DNA of 64,000 nucleotides from Saprospiraceae bacterium (GTDB lineage Bacteria; Bacteroidota; Bacteroidia; Chitinophagales; Saprospiraceae), in NCBI GenBank assembly GCA_026129545.1, contig JAHCHX010000001.1:2975501-3039500 (forward strand), read 5' to 3'. Below, in pieces: positions 32,940 through 42,531 of this stretch. The number at the start of each line of letters is the position of its first letter. Positions within the stretch are counted from its first letter, which is position 1. The position numbers and the translations under genes are program-made. The notes under the pieces are model-generated. The model made no database searches. It saw only the letters and a program-made list of their open reading frames with translations, and had not been told where the DNA came from.

Positions 32940-35477
32940 TCAATCTGGCTCAAAGCCAAGCACGATGTTGAAGCGGGCGAAATCCGACAGCTTGCGGCTC
33001 CCGGCGTTGATAGGGTTGGGCTTGTCAAAGCCGATACCATAGTCGAAGCCGAGTGTGCCAAACATGGGCAGGAACACGCGAAGGCCCATGCCCACCGAGC
33101 GCCGCACATCAAAAGGATTGTAGTCGCTCACCCGTGCCCATGCGTTGCCACCTTGAGCAAATGTGGTGACGAAAATCGTACTGGATGGGTTGAGCGATAT
33201 CGGGTAGCGCAGTTCCACGGTGTATTTGCTGAACACTCCCGCGCCACCCGGGAAAGGCGGCATGATATCTTCGGTGCCGTAGCCGCGCAAGCTGATGATG
33301 TCTCGGCCATTGAGGCCGAAGTTCTGGTTGCTAAGGCCGTCGCCCCCTAGCTCGAATCGTTCGAAGGGGCTGAGCAGGGTCTTATTCGACCAGCGGCCCA
33401 GAATGCCTATCTTGGCAGATGTCCGCAGCACCAATTTACCGACTATTGTTGTGTACCAATCCGCGTCCACGCGCCATTTGAGATATTCTATGTAGCGGTA
33501 GAGTTCTTGAAGGTTATCGGTTTCGTAGAAAGATTTGCTCTTGAACAGGGAGTAGGGCGGGGTCATTTGCATTTTTAGCGAAATCAACGAACCGTTGCGC
33601 GGGAAAATCGGGTCGTTCACGCTGTTGCGTGCGATCGTGACGTTGGCGCTGAAGTTGTTGTAAATGCCAAGCGAGATTTGGCGTCCCAGTTCGTCCACAA
33701 ATCCCCCGAAGCGGTTGATGTTGAGTCGCTGGAGCTCGAGGTCAGTGCGGAAGATGAAGTTGTCATCCGGCCATTTGAGGCGTGTGCCGAAGCCGACGGT
33801 CAGCTGGCTGATTTTTAGCTCGGAGTAATTGTCGGTGCCAGCGAAACCGCTTGTGAAACGGTTGTAGAAGCCCGCCACGGTGAGCGAGTTGGGTTTTTTG
33901 CCGCCGAGCCAGGGCTCTGTGAAAGAGATATTGTAGGACTGATAGCGGTCGCCAGCGGTCTGGCCGCGCAAGCTGAGACGCTGGCCGTCGCCTTGTGGTA
34001 GTGGGTTCCACGCGGATTTGTTGCGCAAGTTGCGCAGGGAGAAGTTGTTGAAAGTGACGCCGAGCGTTCCGATGACCCCTCCCCTGCTAAACTGTGTGGA
34101 GGGTTGATAGCCGGCGGATAGTTCAAGCTGGTCGGAAGGCTTTTCTTCTACGGTGTATTCGATATCCACTGTGCCGCGCTCGGGGTTAACGGGGGTGTTG
34201 ATGCCGAGCGATTCGGGGTTGAAGTAACCGAGGTTGACGATTTCGCGTTGTGAGCGGATGATGTCGGCGCGGCTAAATTTGTCGCCCGGTCGGGTGTAAA
34301 GTTCGCGGCGAATCACATGCTCGTGCGTGCGGTCGTTGCCTTTTATGACCACGCGGTCGATGGTGGCTTGCGGGCCTTCGAAGATGCGGAGCTCAAGGTC
34401 AATGGAGTCGTTTTCGATGGCCGTTTCCACGGGGTCAACGCGGAAAAACAGATATCCATTGTCGAGATAGAGGGAGGAGATATCGCGTCCGTCTTGGCTG
34501 AATGAGAGGCGGGTTTCGAGCAGTTCCTGATTATAGACATCGCCTTTTTCGATGCCAAGCACCTGAGCGAGGTATTTGGAGTCGTAAATCGTATTGCCTT
34601 TCCACACGATGTTGCGGAAGAAATATCGCCGCCCTTCCTCGATTTGGATGTGAATCATGAGCTCGCCTTTGCGGTTGCGCCAGAGGCTGTCGTCCACGAT
34701 GCGGGCATCGCGGAATCCCAGCGTGTTGTAGTATTCCTCGATTTTGTGCTTGTCCTCTTCGTAGAGTTCCCTGACGTGTTTCGATTTTTTGAAAATGCGG
34801 CGCTTTTCCGCCGTCTCCTTCATTTTTTTGCGCAGGGTCTTTGACTTCACGTTTTCATTGCCAGCAAAACGAATTTCTTTGATTTTGAGCCTTTTGCCCC
34901 GGTCTATCACAAACTCGAGGCGCGTGGAGTTCACCGTCCTTTCGTCGGGATATTGATTGATGGTCACTTTGGTGTCCATGTATCCTTTGTCCACAAAATG
35001 CTGTTTAAGGGCATTGATGAGCGAGGCTTTCACGTTGTCGGTGAGAATGGCGCCCTTTTGCAAATACTTGTTGATGATGCCGTTCAGGTCGTCGTGCTTG
35101 TTTTTTTTCACCCCCACAAATGAGTGCCGGGTATAACGCGGCAGTTCTTTCACGGCGATTTCAAGAAAAATCTTGTCGCCGACGGTGCGCTCCTGAAAAA
35201 TCTGCACATCCGTGAACAGCTTTAAGTTCCAGAGGGATTGCACCGCTTTGGCAAATGGCGCGCCGGGCACGCGGAGCTTGTCGCCTACCCTGAACCCCGA
35301 AATGGCAATGATGGCGCCCGCATCTGCGAATTGAGCACCCGTGACGCGAATGCCCCCGATTTCATATTCGACGGGTTTCTCGTAGGAAACGATGGGTGGG
35401 AGGGTGTCGGTGGTTTGGGCCTTGATAGCCATTGGGGCAAAGAACAACAGCCAAAAGCCGATTGTATGTAATTTCAT
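32940..35477 (-). CDS. bamA: Outer membrane protein assembly factor BamA
   Basis: 845-residue Omp85-family protein that folds and inserts beta-barrel proteins into the outer membrane. Signal peptide MKLHTIGFWLLFFAPMAIKA, then five POTRA-like domains (e.g. YEIGGIRVTGAQFADAGAI, VVIKGNDRTHEHVIRREL), then a C-terminal barrel with GGDGLSNQNFGLNGRDIIS, RGYG and FGFDYGIGFDKPNP-type strands. The last strand ends in VLGFEPD, so the final Phe is three residues from the end, slightly atypical. Follows the SurA-like gene by 66 bp: a chaperone plus insertase unit. Confidence 0.96.
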   Translation of the reverse strand: MKLHTIGFWLLFFAPMAIKAQTTDTLPPIVSYEKPVEYEIGGIRVTGAQFADAGAIIAISGFRVGDKLRVPGAPFAKAVQSLWNLKLFTDVQIFQERTVGDKIFLEIAVKELPRYTRHSFVGVKKNKHDDLNGIINKYLQKGAILTDNVKASLINALKQHFVDKGYMDTKVTINQYPDERTVNSTRLEFVIDRGKRLKIKEIRFAGNENVKSKTLRKKMKETAEKRRIFKKSKHVRELYEEDKHKIEEYYNTLGFRDARIVDDSLWRNRKGELMIHIQIEEGRRYFFRNIVWKGNTIYDSKYLAQVLGIEKGDVYNQELLETRLSFSQDGRDISSLYLDNGYLFFRVDPVETAIENDSIDLELRIFEGPQATIDRVVIKGNDRTHEHVIRRELYTRPGDKFSRADIIRSQREIVNLGYFNPESLGINTPVNPERGTVDIEYTVEEKPSDQLELSAGYQPSTQFSRGGVIGTLGVTFNNFSLRNLRNKSAWNPLPQGDGQRLSLRGQTAGDRYQSYNISFTEPWLGGKKPNSLTVAGFYNRFTSGFAGTDNYSELKISQLTVGFGTRLKWPDDNFIFRTDLELQRLNINRFGGFVDELGRQISLGIYNNFSANVTIARNSVNDPIFPRNGSLISLKMQMTPPYSLFKSKSFYETDNLQELYRYIEYLKWRVDADWYTTIVGKLVLRTSAKIGILGRWSNKTLLSPFERFELGGDGLSNQNFGLNGRDIISLRGYGTEDIMPPFPGGAGVFSKYTVELRYPISLNPSSTIFVTTFAQGGNAWARVSDYNPFDVRRSVGMGLRVFLPMFGTLGFDYGIGFDKPNPINAGSRKLSDFARFNIVLGFEPD

Positions 35478-35543
35478 TGTGTGTTGTCAATTAAAAAAAG
35501 GTTCCAGCGGCTTGCGGCCTGTAGCTGGCGGGAGGGTGAGGGT

Positions 35544-36968
35544 TTAGGGTCTTTGTTGTGCCAACATTTCCTGCAAGTTGGAGCAGTCTTGGAAGAGCGG
35601 GTTCAAGGCGAGGTAGGTGCGGCGCAATTGTTCCAGCACCCATTTTTCAGTGAATTCCGCTTTGCGCTGCTCCAATGCAGCTTGTTGAATTTTGCCATAG
35701 TCAAGTTTAAGGTCCGCTTTGTGAGGCTTTGAACGGCTCTCCAGCAGGACGAGGCGATAGTAGCGGGTGCCATCCATGGCGCGGAAAGGAAAGGGCTCGG
35801 AGATATCGCCCACAGCCAATCCGTCTATGGCAAAAAAGACATCCGTCTCCAAGTCGGCGACTTCAAAGAAGGTGTTGCCGGAGCGGGGGTTGGCCACGCG
35901 ACCGTCGTTGTTGAAGCTTGCTTGATTTTTGTCGCCAAACCGCTTCACGGCTTCGCTAAAAGTCATTTCACCATTTTTGATGGACCGTTGCACCGAGTCG
36001 AGTTTGGCACGAGCGGCTTCCATGTCGTCGTCGGTGATTTCGGGTCTTATCAAAATGTGGCGGCAGTGGATGAGGTTGCCTCGGCGTTCGAGCAGCTGGA
36101 TGATGTGAAAGCCGAACTCGGTTTCCACGATGGGGCTTATTTGGCCGACCTCCAGCTTGTAGGCGGCCGCTTCGAATTCGGGCACGAAGGTGCCGCGTTT
36201 TTGAAAGCCGAGGTCGCCACCGTTGGCGCCGCTGCCGGGGTCGGCGCTATATTTTTTGGCGAGTTCCGGGAAGCTTTCGCCACCTTCTGTGATGCGCGTT
36301 CGGAGTTCGCCGATAAGTTTTTGGGCTTTTTCGCGTTCTGCCGCACTCACCACTGGCTTGTAAACCAACTCTCGAATTTCCACCTCCGCATTGAAATAGG
36401 GCAGCGAATCCTTGGGGATGTTGTTGAAAAAACGCTGCACCTCCGAGGGGGTGATGGTGGCCTTGCCCGTGATTTTCGACTGCATCCGCTCGGCCAGCAT
36501 CTGGCTGCGCATATCGTTGCGCATCTGGTCTTTTATCTGATTCACGTTTTGCCCGTAGTATTCCTCAATGGCCTTTTCGTCTTGATTGAAATAGACCAGC
36601 AGGCGGTCAATGCGGGCGTTGAGTTGGTTTTCCACCTCTTCGTCCTTGACGCTTATGGAGTCAATCTTGGCTTGATTGACCAACAATTTTTGAATGATGA
36701 TTTGTTGCAGGGCAAGGCACTTGTACTCGTCAGGCAGGTCTTTTTCTTGTTGCTTGGCGTAGGCAACTTGCTCTTGCACATCGCTAAGCAGGATGATTTC
36801 GCCGCCCACATTGGCCACCACTTGGTCAATGACAGCCCTGTTATCTTGTGTGTGAGCCAAAATAGGCGCGAGCAGCGCGAGCATGGCAATGTTCAGATGT
36901 TGGCTTATTTTGTGGGCAAATATCTGCCTCATGTTGGATGGGCGTTCAAGGTTTTGCCAGATTTTCAT
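35544..36968 (-). CDS. SurA-like periplasmic peptidyl-prolyl isomerase (two parvulin domains)
   Basis: About 474 residues. N-terminal signal (IAMLALLAPILAHTQ), then a SurA-N-like chaperone domain (IDQVVANVGGEIILLSDVQE), then two parvulin domains: the first with GANGGDLGFQKRG and EFGFHIIQLLERR, the second with RHILIRPEI and FRAMDGTRYYRL. The family delivers and folds outer-membrane proteins. ATG 36968 is used; 36932 would give a shorter signal, and a frame extension to 37094 overlaps the upstream gene. Lies between an upstream lipoprotein gene and bamA, all co-directional. Confidence 0.9.
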   Translation of the reverse strand: MKIWQNLERPSNMRQIFAHKISQHLNIAMLALLAPILAHTQDNRAVIDQVVANVGGEIILLSDVQEQVAYAKQQEKDLPDEYKCLALQQIIIQKLLVNQAKIDSISVKDEEVENQLNARIDRLLVYFNQDEKAIEEYYGQNVNQIKDQMRNDMRSQMLAERMQSKITGKATITPSEVQRFFNNIPKDSLPYFNAEVEIRELVYKPVVSAAEREKAQKLIGELRTRITEGGESFPELAKKYSADPGSGANGGDLGFQKRGTFVPEFEAAAYKLEVGQISPIVETEFGFHIIQLLERRGNLIHCRHILIRPEITDDDMEAARAKLDSVQRSIKNGEMTFSEAVKRFGDKNQASFNNDGRVANPRSGNTFFEVADLETDVFFAIDGLAVGDISEPFPFRAMDGTRYYRLVLLESRSKPHKADLKLDYGKIQQAALEQRKAEFTEKWVLEQLRRTYLALNPLFQDCSNLQEMLAQQRP

Positions 36969-37033
36969 GGTCAAGCGTTTATCTGTTTTTGGTAAAAAAA
37001 CGGTGTCTGAAAAACGGTGCGAAGATGCCTCGC

Positions 37034-37882
37034 TCACTGCACAATCTTTACGTTTTCTCGCCGCAGTTCCTTTTGGTAGAGGTCTTCTTTCCATTTTTCA
37101 AGGAGTTCTTGTTTGCGTTTGTGCAGGATGATTTTGGAGGCTTGTTCTCTCACATAATCGAAAGGGGCGGTGGTCTTTCCTTGCACCACTTCGAGCACAC
37201 GATAATAATATCGGAAGTCGCCGTCGCTTAGTGTGCCTTCGCGGCGCGAGCCGACGTTGTCGGTGGTTAACGTTCCTTTGGGCAAAAGCGCGGCTACCTC
37301 TTCAAGTTTGTGCCATTTTTCGCGGTCGAGCATTGAGAGGGTGGCCCATTGTCTCGCAAAGCTGTTGAGGCGTATTTCGTCGGCAGGGTTGCGGCTGTAC
37401 CAGAGTTTGTTGATTTCGGACTGTGGGGCCTGGGGCGGAAGTTTCAGGAGCATACATTTTAAGATGGTGCTTTCCAACTGAAACTGGTCTTTGTTGTTGT
37501 CATAAAACTCCTTCACCTCTGCTTCGGCAATGGTACTGTCAAGCTTTTCGGCGATTAGTTTTTCCTCAAAGTTGAAGCGCACCAAACTTGCGCGGTAGTT
37601 GCGTACCAACTCGTCAATGTTCAAATCTTTCGGGATATTGCGCTCGGCCTCATACATGAGCAGTTGCTCGCGTGCCCAGCGTTGGGCATAGGCACTCACC
37701 ATGAGCACGCTGTCTTCCTTCGTGACACCCTCCGGCACCACCCCTTCAAGCTCGGATAGGTACAGGTGCTTGTTGTAAACCTGTGCCAACAGCACATCGT
37801 TGTCAGGCGATGTGTCGTTGCCAGCACAATGCCACAACAAGGCGCAAGAGAAGCACAACAGAAAAAACAAAATACCTTTCAT
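37034..37882 (-). CDS. SurA-N-like lipoprotein without recognisable parvulin domain
   Basis: 282 residues with a lipoprotein signal MKGILFFLLCFSCALLWHC (Cys19). It has the helical chaperone-like N-domain (VYNKHLYLSELEGVVPEGV) and a C-terminal region that corresponds in position to a parvulin domain but lacks the GGDLG motif; it carries only FRYYYRVLEVVQGK. Likely a periplasmic chaperone rather than an active isomerase (inference). First gene of the unit that ends in bamA, with a TACCTTTG box 79 bp upstream. Confidence 0.78.
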   Translation of the reverse strand: MKGILFFLLCFSCALLWHCAGNDTSPDNDVLLAQVYNKHLYLSELEGVVPEGVTKEDSVLMVSAYAQRWAREQLLMYEAERNIPKDLNIDELVRNYRASLVRFNFEEKLIAEKLDSTIAEAEVKEFYDNNKDQFQLESTILKCMLLKLPPQAPQSEINKLWYSRNPADEIRLNSFARQWATLSMLDREKWHKLEEVAALLPKGTLTTDNVGSRREGTLSDGDFRYYYRVLEVVQGKTTAPFDYVREQASKIILHKRKQELLEKWKEDLYQKELRRENVKIVQ

Positions 37883-37960
37883 GGTCGAGGAAAAGAAAAC
37901 TCATTGGCCTGCCGAGGGGTCTGCCCCGAGGCAAGGCCATCAGCTATGGCAAACGGCGGG

Positions 37961-37968
37961 CAAAGGTA
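37961..37968 (-). promoter_or_regulatory. Putative -7 box of the chaperone/bamA unit
   Basis: TACCTTTG on the minus strand (TAnnTTTG), 79 bp before the lipoprotein ATG. No -33 TTTG at 19-21 bp. Confidence 0.4.
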
Positions 37969-38085
37969 GTTGAATCAGTCAGAAATGACTGCCTAAGATG
38001 CAAAGTTGGGTGCGTGAGGTTGTATGAATGGAGCCGATAAATTTTTACTACCCGTCGGGATGCAAATGAAACGCGCTCTTTTTTA

Positions 38086-38093
38086 TACTTTTG
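38086..38093 (+). promoter_or_regulatory. Putative -7 box of the GT5-like gene
   Basis: TACTTTTG, 83 bp upstream of ATG 38176, preceded by a run of T. No clear TTTG at -33. Confidence 0.45.
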
Positions 38094-38175
38094 CACCGAC
38101 ATTTTGGCCACTGCAACGGCGGCGGCACATCACTAATCGGGATTTACACACATAAAAGTTAGGTTCATTAAGACA

Positions 38176-38997
38176 ATGGAAAAGAAGCGTTTGCTCCTCA
38201 TCACCCAAGAAATGGAACCCTACACGGAAGGCTCAGAAGTGTCGGCAGCGGTAGCAAGGCTGCCGAAATTTTTGCAAGACAACGGGTACGAATTGCGGAT
38301 TTTGATGCCTCGCTATGGCGTAGTGAACGAACGCCGCCACCGCCTTCACGAAGTCGTCCGCCTCTCAGGAATGAACATCATTGTGGACGACGACGATTAC
38401 CCACTCATCATCAAGGTAGCTTCACTCCCCAACTCGCGGCTACAGGTTTACTTTCTCGACAACGAAGATTTTTTCAAACGCAAGCATGTGTTTGAAGATG
38501 AGAACGGACACCCATTTGAAGACAACCCTGACCGAGCAGCGTTTTTTTGCAAAGGTGCCATCGAGACGGTGAAGAAATTCGGTTGGTCGCCAGACATCGT
38601 GTTGTGCGAAGGTTGGATGACGAGCCTGCTGCCGCTCTACCTGCGCACAGCTTACAAGACAGAGCCTATTTTTGCCAACTCCCACATCGTTTACGCCGCA
38701 TACGACACACCGCGCGAACGCGAAGGCGGCGAGCGGTTTTTCCAAAAAGTGGCCATCAACAATATCTCGAAAAAAGACCTCATTCCATTTCAGGACGGTG
38801 ACGGCCTCTCTATGCACAAAGGAGCAGCCATGTACTCAGATGCCATCATCATTGGCAGCGAAACGCTCGACACCAGCGTTGATTACCTGTCGGTCGCCCA
38901 AGACAAACCTGTGCTCAGTTGGAAAAGCGGTGAGGAAATGCCATCTGCATATCTCGAGTTTTTCAAAAGCCTGACAGAGGCCGAGGTCGCTCAATAA
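38176..38997 (+). CDS. Lone GT5 N-terminal domain protein (glycogen/starch-synthase-like)
   Basis: 273 residues corresponding only to the N-terminal Rossmann half of GlgA (normal GlgA ~480). It starts MEKKRLLLITQEMEPYTEGSE; where GlgA has the ADP-glucose KxGGL motif this protein has TEGSEVSA, so the lysine and glycines are lost. Later blocks PDRAAFFCKGAIETVKKFGW and PDIVLCEGWMTSLLPLYLR match GlgA. This short form is conserved in Bacteroidota and is likely not an active synthase. It is followed by the 39092 terminator and then DUF4270 and glmS, the usual phylum order. Confidence 0.84.
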   Translation: MEKKRLLLITQEMEPYTEGSEVSAAVARLPKFLQDNGYELRILMPRYGVVNERRHRLHEVVRLSGMNIIVDDDDYPLIIKVASLPNSRLQVYFLDNEDFFKRKHVFEDENGHPFEDNPDRAAFFCKGAIETVKKFGWSPDIVLCEGWMTSLLPLYLRTAYKTEPIFANSHIVYAAYDTPREREGGERFFQKVAINNISKKDLIPFQDGDGLSMHKGAAMYSDAIIIGSETLDTSVDYLSVAQDKPVLSWKSGEEMPSAYLEFFKSLTEAEVAQ

Positions 38998-39091
38998 AAA
39001 AAATGATGGACATCGTCGCTTCCTTGATTCGACATCGAAGGGGCGATTCAAATGAAATGGCCGAAAAAAACTATAAGGCCTGATGATATCG

Positions 39092-39128
39092 ATAGCGGGC
39101 AGCTTCATCAACTGCCCGCTATAATTTT
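39092..39128 (+). terminator. Intrinsic terminator after the GT5-like gene
   Basis: Perfect 11-base stem ATAGCGGGCAG / CTGCCCGCTAT with a 9-base loop, followed by AATTTT. 94 bp after the stop at 38997. Confidence 0.75.
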
Positions 39129-39237
39129 GAAATAAACACCAACAATTTTCCTCCCTCGTCGCCCAACCCTTCGGCAGATTGCCGCGTCAATGAAAGCACT
39201 TTCCAATAAATACGCACATCACACGACATAACATCGC

Positions 39238-40596
39238 ATGAAACAAAAATTGCCGGTCTTCACCGCGCTAACTCTGCTGGTCGCCACCATCTGGTCGGCC
39301 TGCACCAAGCCCTCTCCTTTTGGCTCCGAATTGCTTCTCGACGAACTGGCAAGCTATGAATTCACCGACACCCTGACCGTCGTTTGCAGTGTTGAGTTTG
39401 AGGAAGACAGTTTGTTGACATCCGATGCTGGCTCCACCTCTAGCGCATTTTTGTGTGGCGAACTGGACGACCCCTTTTTTGGCAAATCCCGCTCGGAGAT
39501 ATACACTTTGGTGCGGCCGTCGCTGCCTTATCCGAACTTTAGACCCGGCGAGCAAGAGCTCGACTCTGTGGTGCTTCACATACGCTACGCATCAGCCAAC
39601 TTCTACGGTGACTCATTGCAGGCACAGACGCTCCGCGTTTTCCGGTTGGATGAAGTGCTCAACAGCACTGGCAACTACTACGCACAAAGTACCATACCTG
39701 CCACCACCGAAATTGGCCGGGTGGAAAACTTCTTTCCTCAGCCCAACACCGCTGATAGCCTGTTCGATGCCAGCACTCGGGCACCTTTTCTGCGCGTTCC
39801 GCTCAGCCTTGATTTCGGGAAAGAAATTTTCAACATGGACTCAACCACCATACAAAATGATAGCTTGTTTTATCAAGCACTTCGCGGCCTCAAAATAACA
39901 GCATCCTCCAACGCCACGCCGGGTGCCATGCTCGCATTCAACCTGAACAACATCACCTACAGTCGTCTCAGCCTCTATTATCGCAATACGGGTGATACAA
40001 TCGTCCGCCGATACGACTTCTTCTTTGCTGGCACCAACAAATTCACCCACTTCGAGCACAACTACGAAGGGTCGCCCGCAGGGCAGCAAATCGGCCAAGA
40101 ATCTGGCGAGCATCTCTACCTACAAGCCATGCAGGGGCTGCGCGTGAAAGTACAGTTCCCGACCATCAACCAACTCGGGAAAATCGCCGTCAATAAGGCT
40201 CAGCTGGTACTGACAAGAGCCTCGCTGCCAGATGATTTGTCCGTGCTAATGCCTGCCGAGCAACTGTTGCTCACCGAAAATCAAGGCGACACATCATTTG
40301 TGCTCATCAGCGACGTGCTGTATTCCGTTGGCCCCGCCTTCAATCTGGGTTTCGATCGTTTTGGGGGTATGCCCAAAAAAGAGAACATAAACGGCACGTT
40401 AGTTGAAAGGTATAGATTGACCCTTTCCGACAGGCTGCAAGACATGGTGAACGATGCGTCCGGCGACATCAATAAAAAAACACTGTACCTCAACATCACG
40501 CCGCAGGGGCGCGTGGCGCAGCGAGTGGTGTTGCGCGGGCCGAAGAACGCCGAATTGCCAGCCAAACTGGAACTGAAATATACGCGGGTGCAATAA
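39238..40596 (+). CDS. DUF4270 lipoprotein
   Basis: 452 residues with a lipoprotein-type signal (MKQKLPVFTALTLLVATIWSAC, Cys22). It has the DUF4270 order: GSELLLDELASYEFTDTLTV near the start, AFLCGELDDPFFGKSRSEIY, LRVFRLDEVLN, and a terminal strand ELPAKLELKYTRVQ. The family is exported, restricted to Bacteroidota and of unknown function; it is regularly found just before glmS, as here (72 bp). A -7 box for glmS at 40616 indicates glmS can be transcribed separately. Confidence 0.9.
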   Translation: MKQKLPVFTALTLLVATIWSACTKPSPFGSELLLDELASYEFTDTLTVVCSVEFEEDSLLTSDAGSTSSAFLCGELDDPFFGKSRSEIYTLVRPSLPYPNFRPGEQELDSVVLHIRYASANFYGDSLQAQTLRVFRLDEVLNSTGNYYAQSTIPATTEIGRVENFFPQPNTADSLFDASTRAPFLRVPLSLDFGKEIFNMDSTTIQNDSLFYQALRGLKITASSNATPGAMLAFNLNNITYSRLSLYYRNTGDTIVRRYDFFFAGTNKFTHFEHNYEGSPAGQQIGQESGEHLYLQAMQGLRVKVQFPTINQLGKIAVNKAQLVLTRASLPDDLSVLMPAEQLLLTENQGDTSFVLISDVLYSVGPAFNLGFDRFGGMPKKENINGTLVERYRLTLSDRLQDMVNDASGDINKKTLYLNITPQGRVAQRVVLRGPKNAELPAKLELKYTRVQ

Positions 40597-40615
40597 GATA
40601 TTGCGTTTCGTTGCG

Positions 40616-40623
40616 TAACTTTG
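40616..40623 (+). promoter_or_regulatory. Putative -7 box of glmS
   Basis: TAACTTTG (TAnnTTTG), 45 bp upstream of ATG 40669. No good -33 element. Confidence 0.4.
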
Positions 40624-40668
40624 AGGCTCTAAAATTTCATTTTCTCACCTCAACCACTTGATAAAATC

Positions 40669-42510
40669 ATGTGTGGAATCGTCGCCTACATCGGTGCTCA
40701 AAAAGCCTATCCCATCGTCATCAAAGGCCTACAACGCCTTGAGTACCGTGGCTATGACAGCGCGGGCATCGCGCTGCAGAATGGCTCGCTCAATGTCTTC
40801 AAGAAAAAAGGCAAAGTGGCCGATTTGATAGAATTCACCAAAGGAAAAAATATCAATGGCAACATCGGCATGGGACACACCCGTTGGGCCACGCATGGCA
40901 AACCCGACGACATCAACGCGCACCCGCACACTAGCGGCAACGGACGGCTTGTGCTCATCCACAATGGAATCATCGAAAACTACGCGCTGCTGAAAAGCTC
41001 GCTGACCAACCTCGGCCACACATTCAAAAGCGAAACCGACACCGAAGTGCTCGTACACCTCATCGAGGAAGTACAGCAAGCCGAAGACCTGCCCCTCGAG
41101 GAAGCCGTCAGACAGGCGCTTACCCAAGTGCACGGCGCTTATGCCATCGTGGTAATGGATAGCAAAGACCCGCACAAACTGGTGGCCGCCCGAAAAAGCA
41201 GCCCGCTTGTGATTGGGGTGGGCGACAATGAATTTCTCATCGCCTCAGATGCTACCCCCATCGTGGAGCATACAAAAAACGTCGTTTATCTCAACGATGA
41301 AGAAGTTGCAACCGTCACGCTCGACGGAGAAATGCTCATAAAAACGTTGAAAAACGAAGTGACGAATCCTGCTATTCACGAAATCGAGCTTCAAATCGAA
41401 CAGCTGGAAAAAGGGGGATACGACTATTTCATGCTGAAGGAAATCTTCGAACAACCCACCACCATCGCCGAATGTATGCGCGGACGCATGGATGCCGACG
41501 AAGGCTGGGTGCGCCTTGGCGGCATGGCAGAACACCTCAAGCGAATGGTGAATGCCCAACGCATGATTATCCTCGGCTGCGGCACTTCGTGGCATGCAGG
41601 CATGATTGCCGAATATCTCTTCGAAGACCTTGCGCGCCTCCCCGTAGAGGTTGAATACGCCTCCGAGTTCCGCTATCGCAACCCAGTCGTGCGCGACCAA
41701 GATGTGGTGTTGGCTATTTCTCAGTCCGGCGAAACAGCTGATACTTATGCAGCCCTTGAACTAGCCAAACAGCATGGCGCACTCACCTACGGCATTGTAA
41801 ACGTAGTAGGCTCCTCCATCGCTCGCCTTACCGATTGCGGCTCATACATCCACGTTGGCCCAGAGATAGGCGTGGCATCCACCAAAGCCTTCACCGGCCA
41901 AGTGACCATGCTGACCATGATGGCGCTTATCCTGGGATACGAGCGAGGCTATTTGCCTAAATCAAAATATCAAAAATTGGTGCAGGCGCTTTCTCTCATT
42001 CCAGGCAAAGTGGATGCCCTGCTCAAAAATTGCCATCAACAAGTGCGGTACATCGCGGGGGAATTCAAGGATGCTTCCAACGCGCTTTATCTCGGGCGCG
42101 GCTACAACTTCCCGGTGGCGCTCGAAGGCGCACTCAAACTGAAAGAAATCAGCTACATCCATGCCGAAGGCTACCCAGCCGCAGAAATGAAGCATGGCCC
42201 CATCGCGCTCATTGACGAAAACATGCCCGTTTTCGTCATCGCCACCAACAAGAGCGCCTACGAAAAAATCGTTTCCAACATTCAAGAAGTAAAAGCTCGC
42301 AAGGGCGTGGTAATCGCCGTCGTGACAGAAGGCGACGAGAGCATCAAGCAACTTGCCGATTACTCTATCGAAATTCCTGAAACAGAAGAACCCTTTACAC
42401 CGTTACTGTCCGTCGTGCCGTTGCAGTTGTTGGCCTACCACATAGCCGTCATGCGTGGCTGCAATGTGGACCAGCCCAGAAATCTGGCCAAATCCGTCAC
42501 GGTGGAATAA
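40669..42510 (+). CDS. glmS: Glutamine-fructose-6-phosphate aminotransferase (isomerizing)
   Basis: 613-residue enzyme making glucosamine 6-phosphate for peptidoglycan and lipid A. N-terminal glutaminase nucleophile Cys2 (MCGIVAYIGAQ), GHTRWATHGKP in the ammonia-transfer domain, then two SIS domains with SQSGETADTYAAL and VASTKAFTGQVTML, ending in the canonical DQPRNLAKSVTVE. Length is normal. No glmS ribozyme or riboswitch is seen upstream, as expected outside Firmicutes. Followed by the DUF4290 gene after 21 bp. Confidence 0.98.
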   Translation: MCGIVAYIGAQKAYPIVIKGLQRLEYRGYDSAGIALQNGSLNVFKKKGKVADLIEFTKGKNINGNIGMGHTRWATHGKPDDINAHPHTSGNGRLVLIHNGIIENYALLKSSLTNLGHTFKSETDTEVLVHLIEEVQQAEDLPLEEAVRQALTQVHGAYAIVVMDSKDPHKLVAARKSSPLVIGVGDNEFLIASDATPIVEHTKNVVYLNDEEVATVTLDGEMLIKTLKNEVTNPAIHEIELQIEQLEKGGYDYFMLKEIFEQPTTIAECMRGRMDADEGWVRLGGMAEHLKRMVNAQRMIILGCGTSWHAGMIAEYLFEDLARLPVEVEYASEFRYRNPVVRDQDVVLAISQSGETADTYAALELAKQHGALTYGIVNVVGSSIARLTDCGSYIHVGPEIGVASTKAFTGQVTMLTMMALILGYERGYLPKSKYQKLVQALSLIPGKVDALLKNCHQQVRYIAGEFKDASNALYLGRGYNFPVALEGALKLKEISYIHAEGYPAAEMKHGPIALIDENMPVFVIATNKSAYEKIVSNIQEVKARKGVVIAVVTEGDESIKQLADYSIEIPETEEPFTPLLSVVPLQLLAYHIAVMRGCNVDQPRNLAKSVTVE

Positions 42511-42531
42511 AACTCGCATATCACAACTCAC

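Noticed and set aside
35922..36995. Plus-strand frame of 357 codons opposite the SurA-like gene
   Set aside because: Complement of two recognisable parvulin domains; no domain in the opposite frame.
38041..40668. glmS ribozyme or riboswitch upstream of glmS
   Set aside because: The region before glmS is the DUF4270 gene and a 72 bp gap with only a -7-type box; no ribozyme-like fold recognised.
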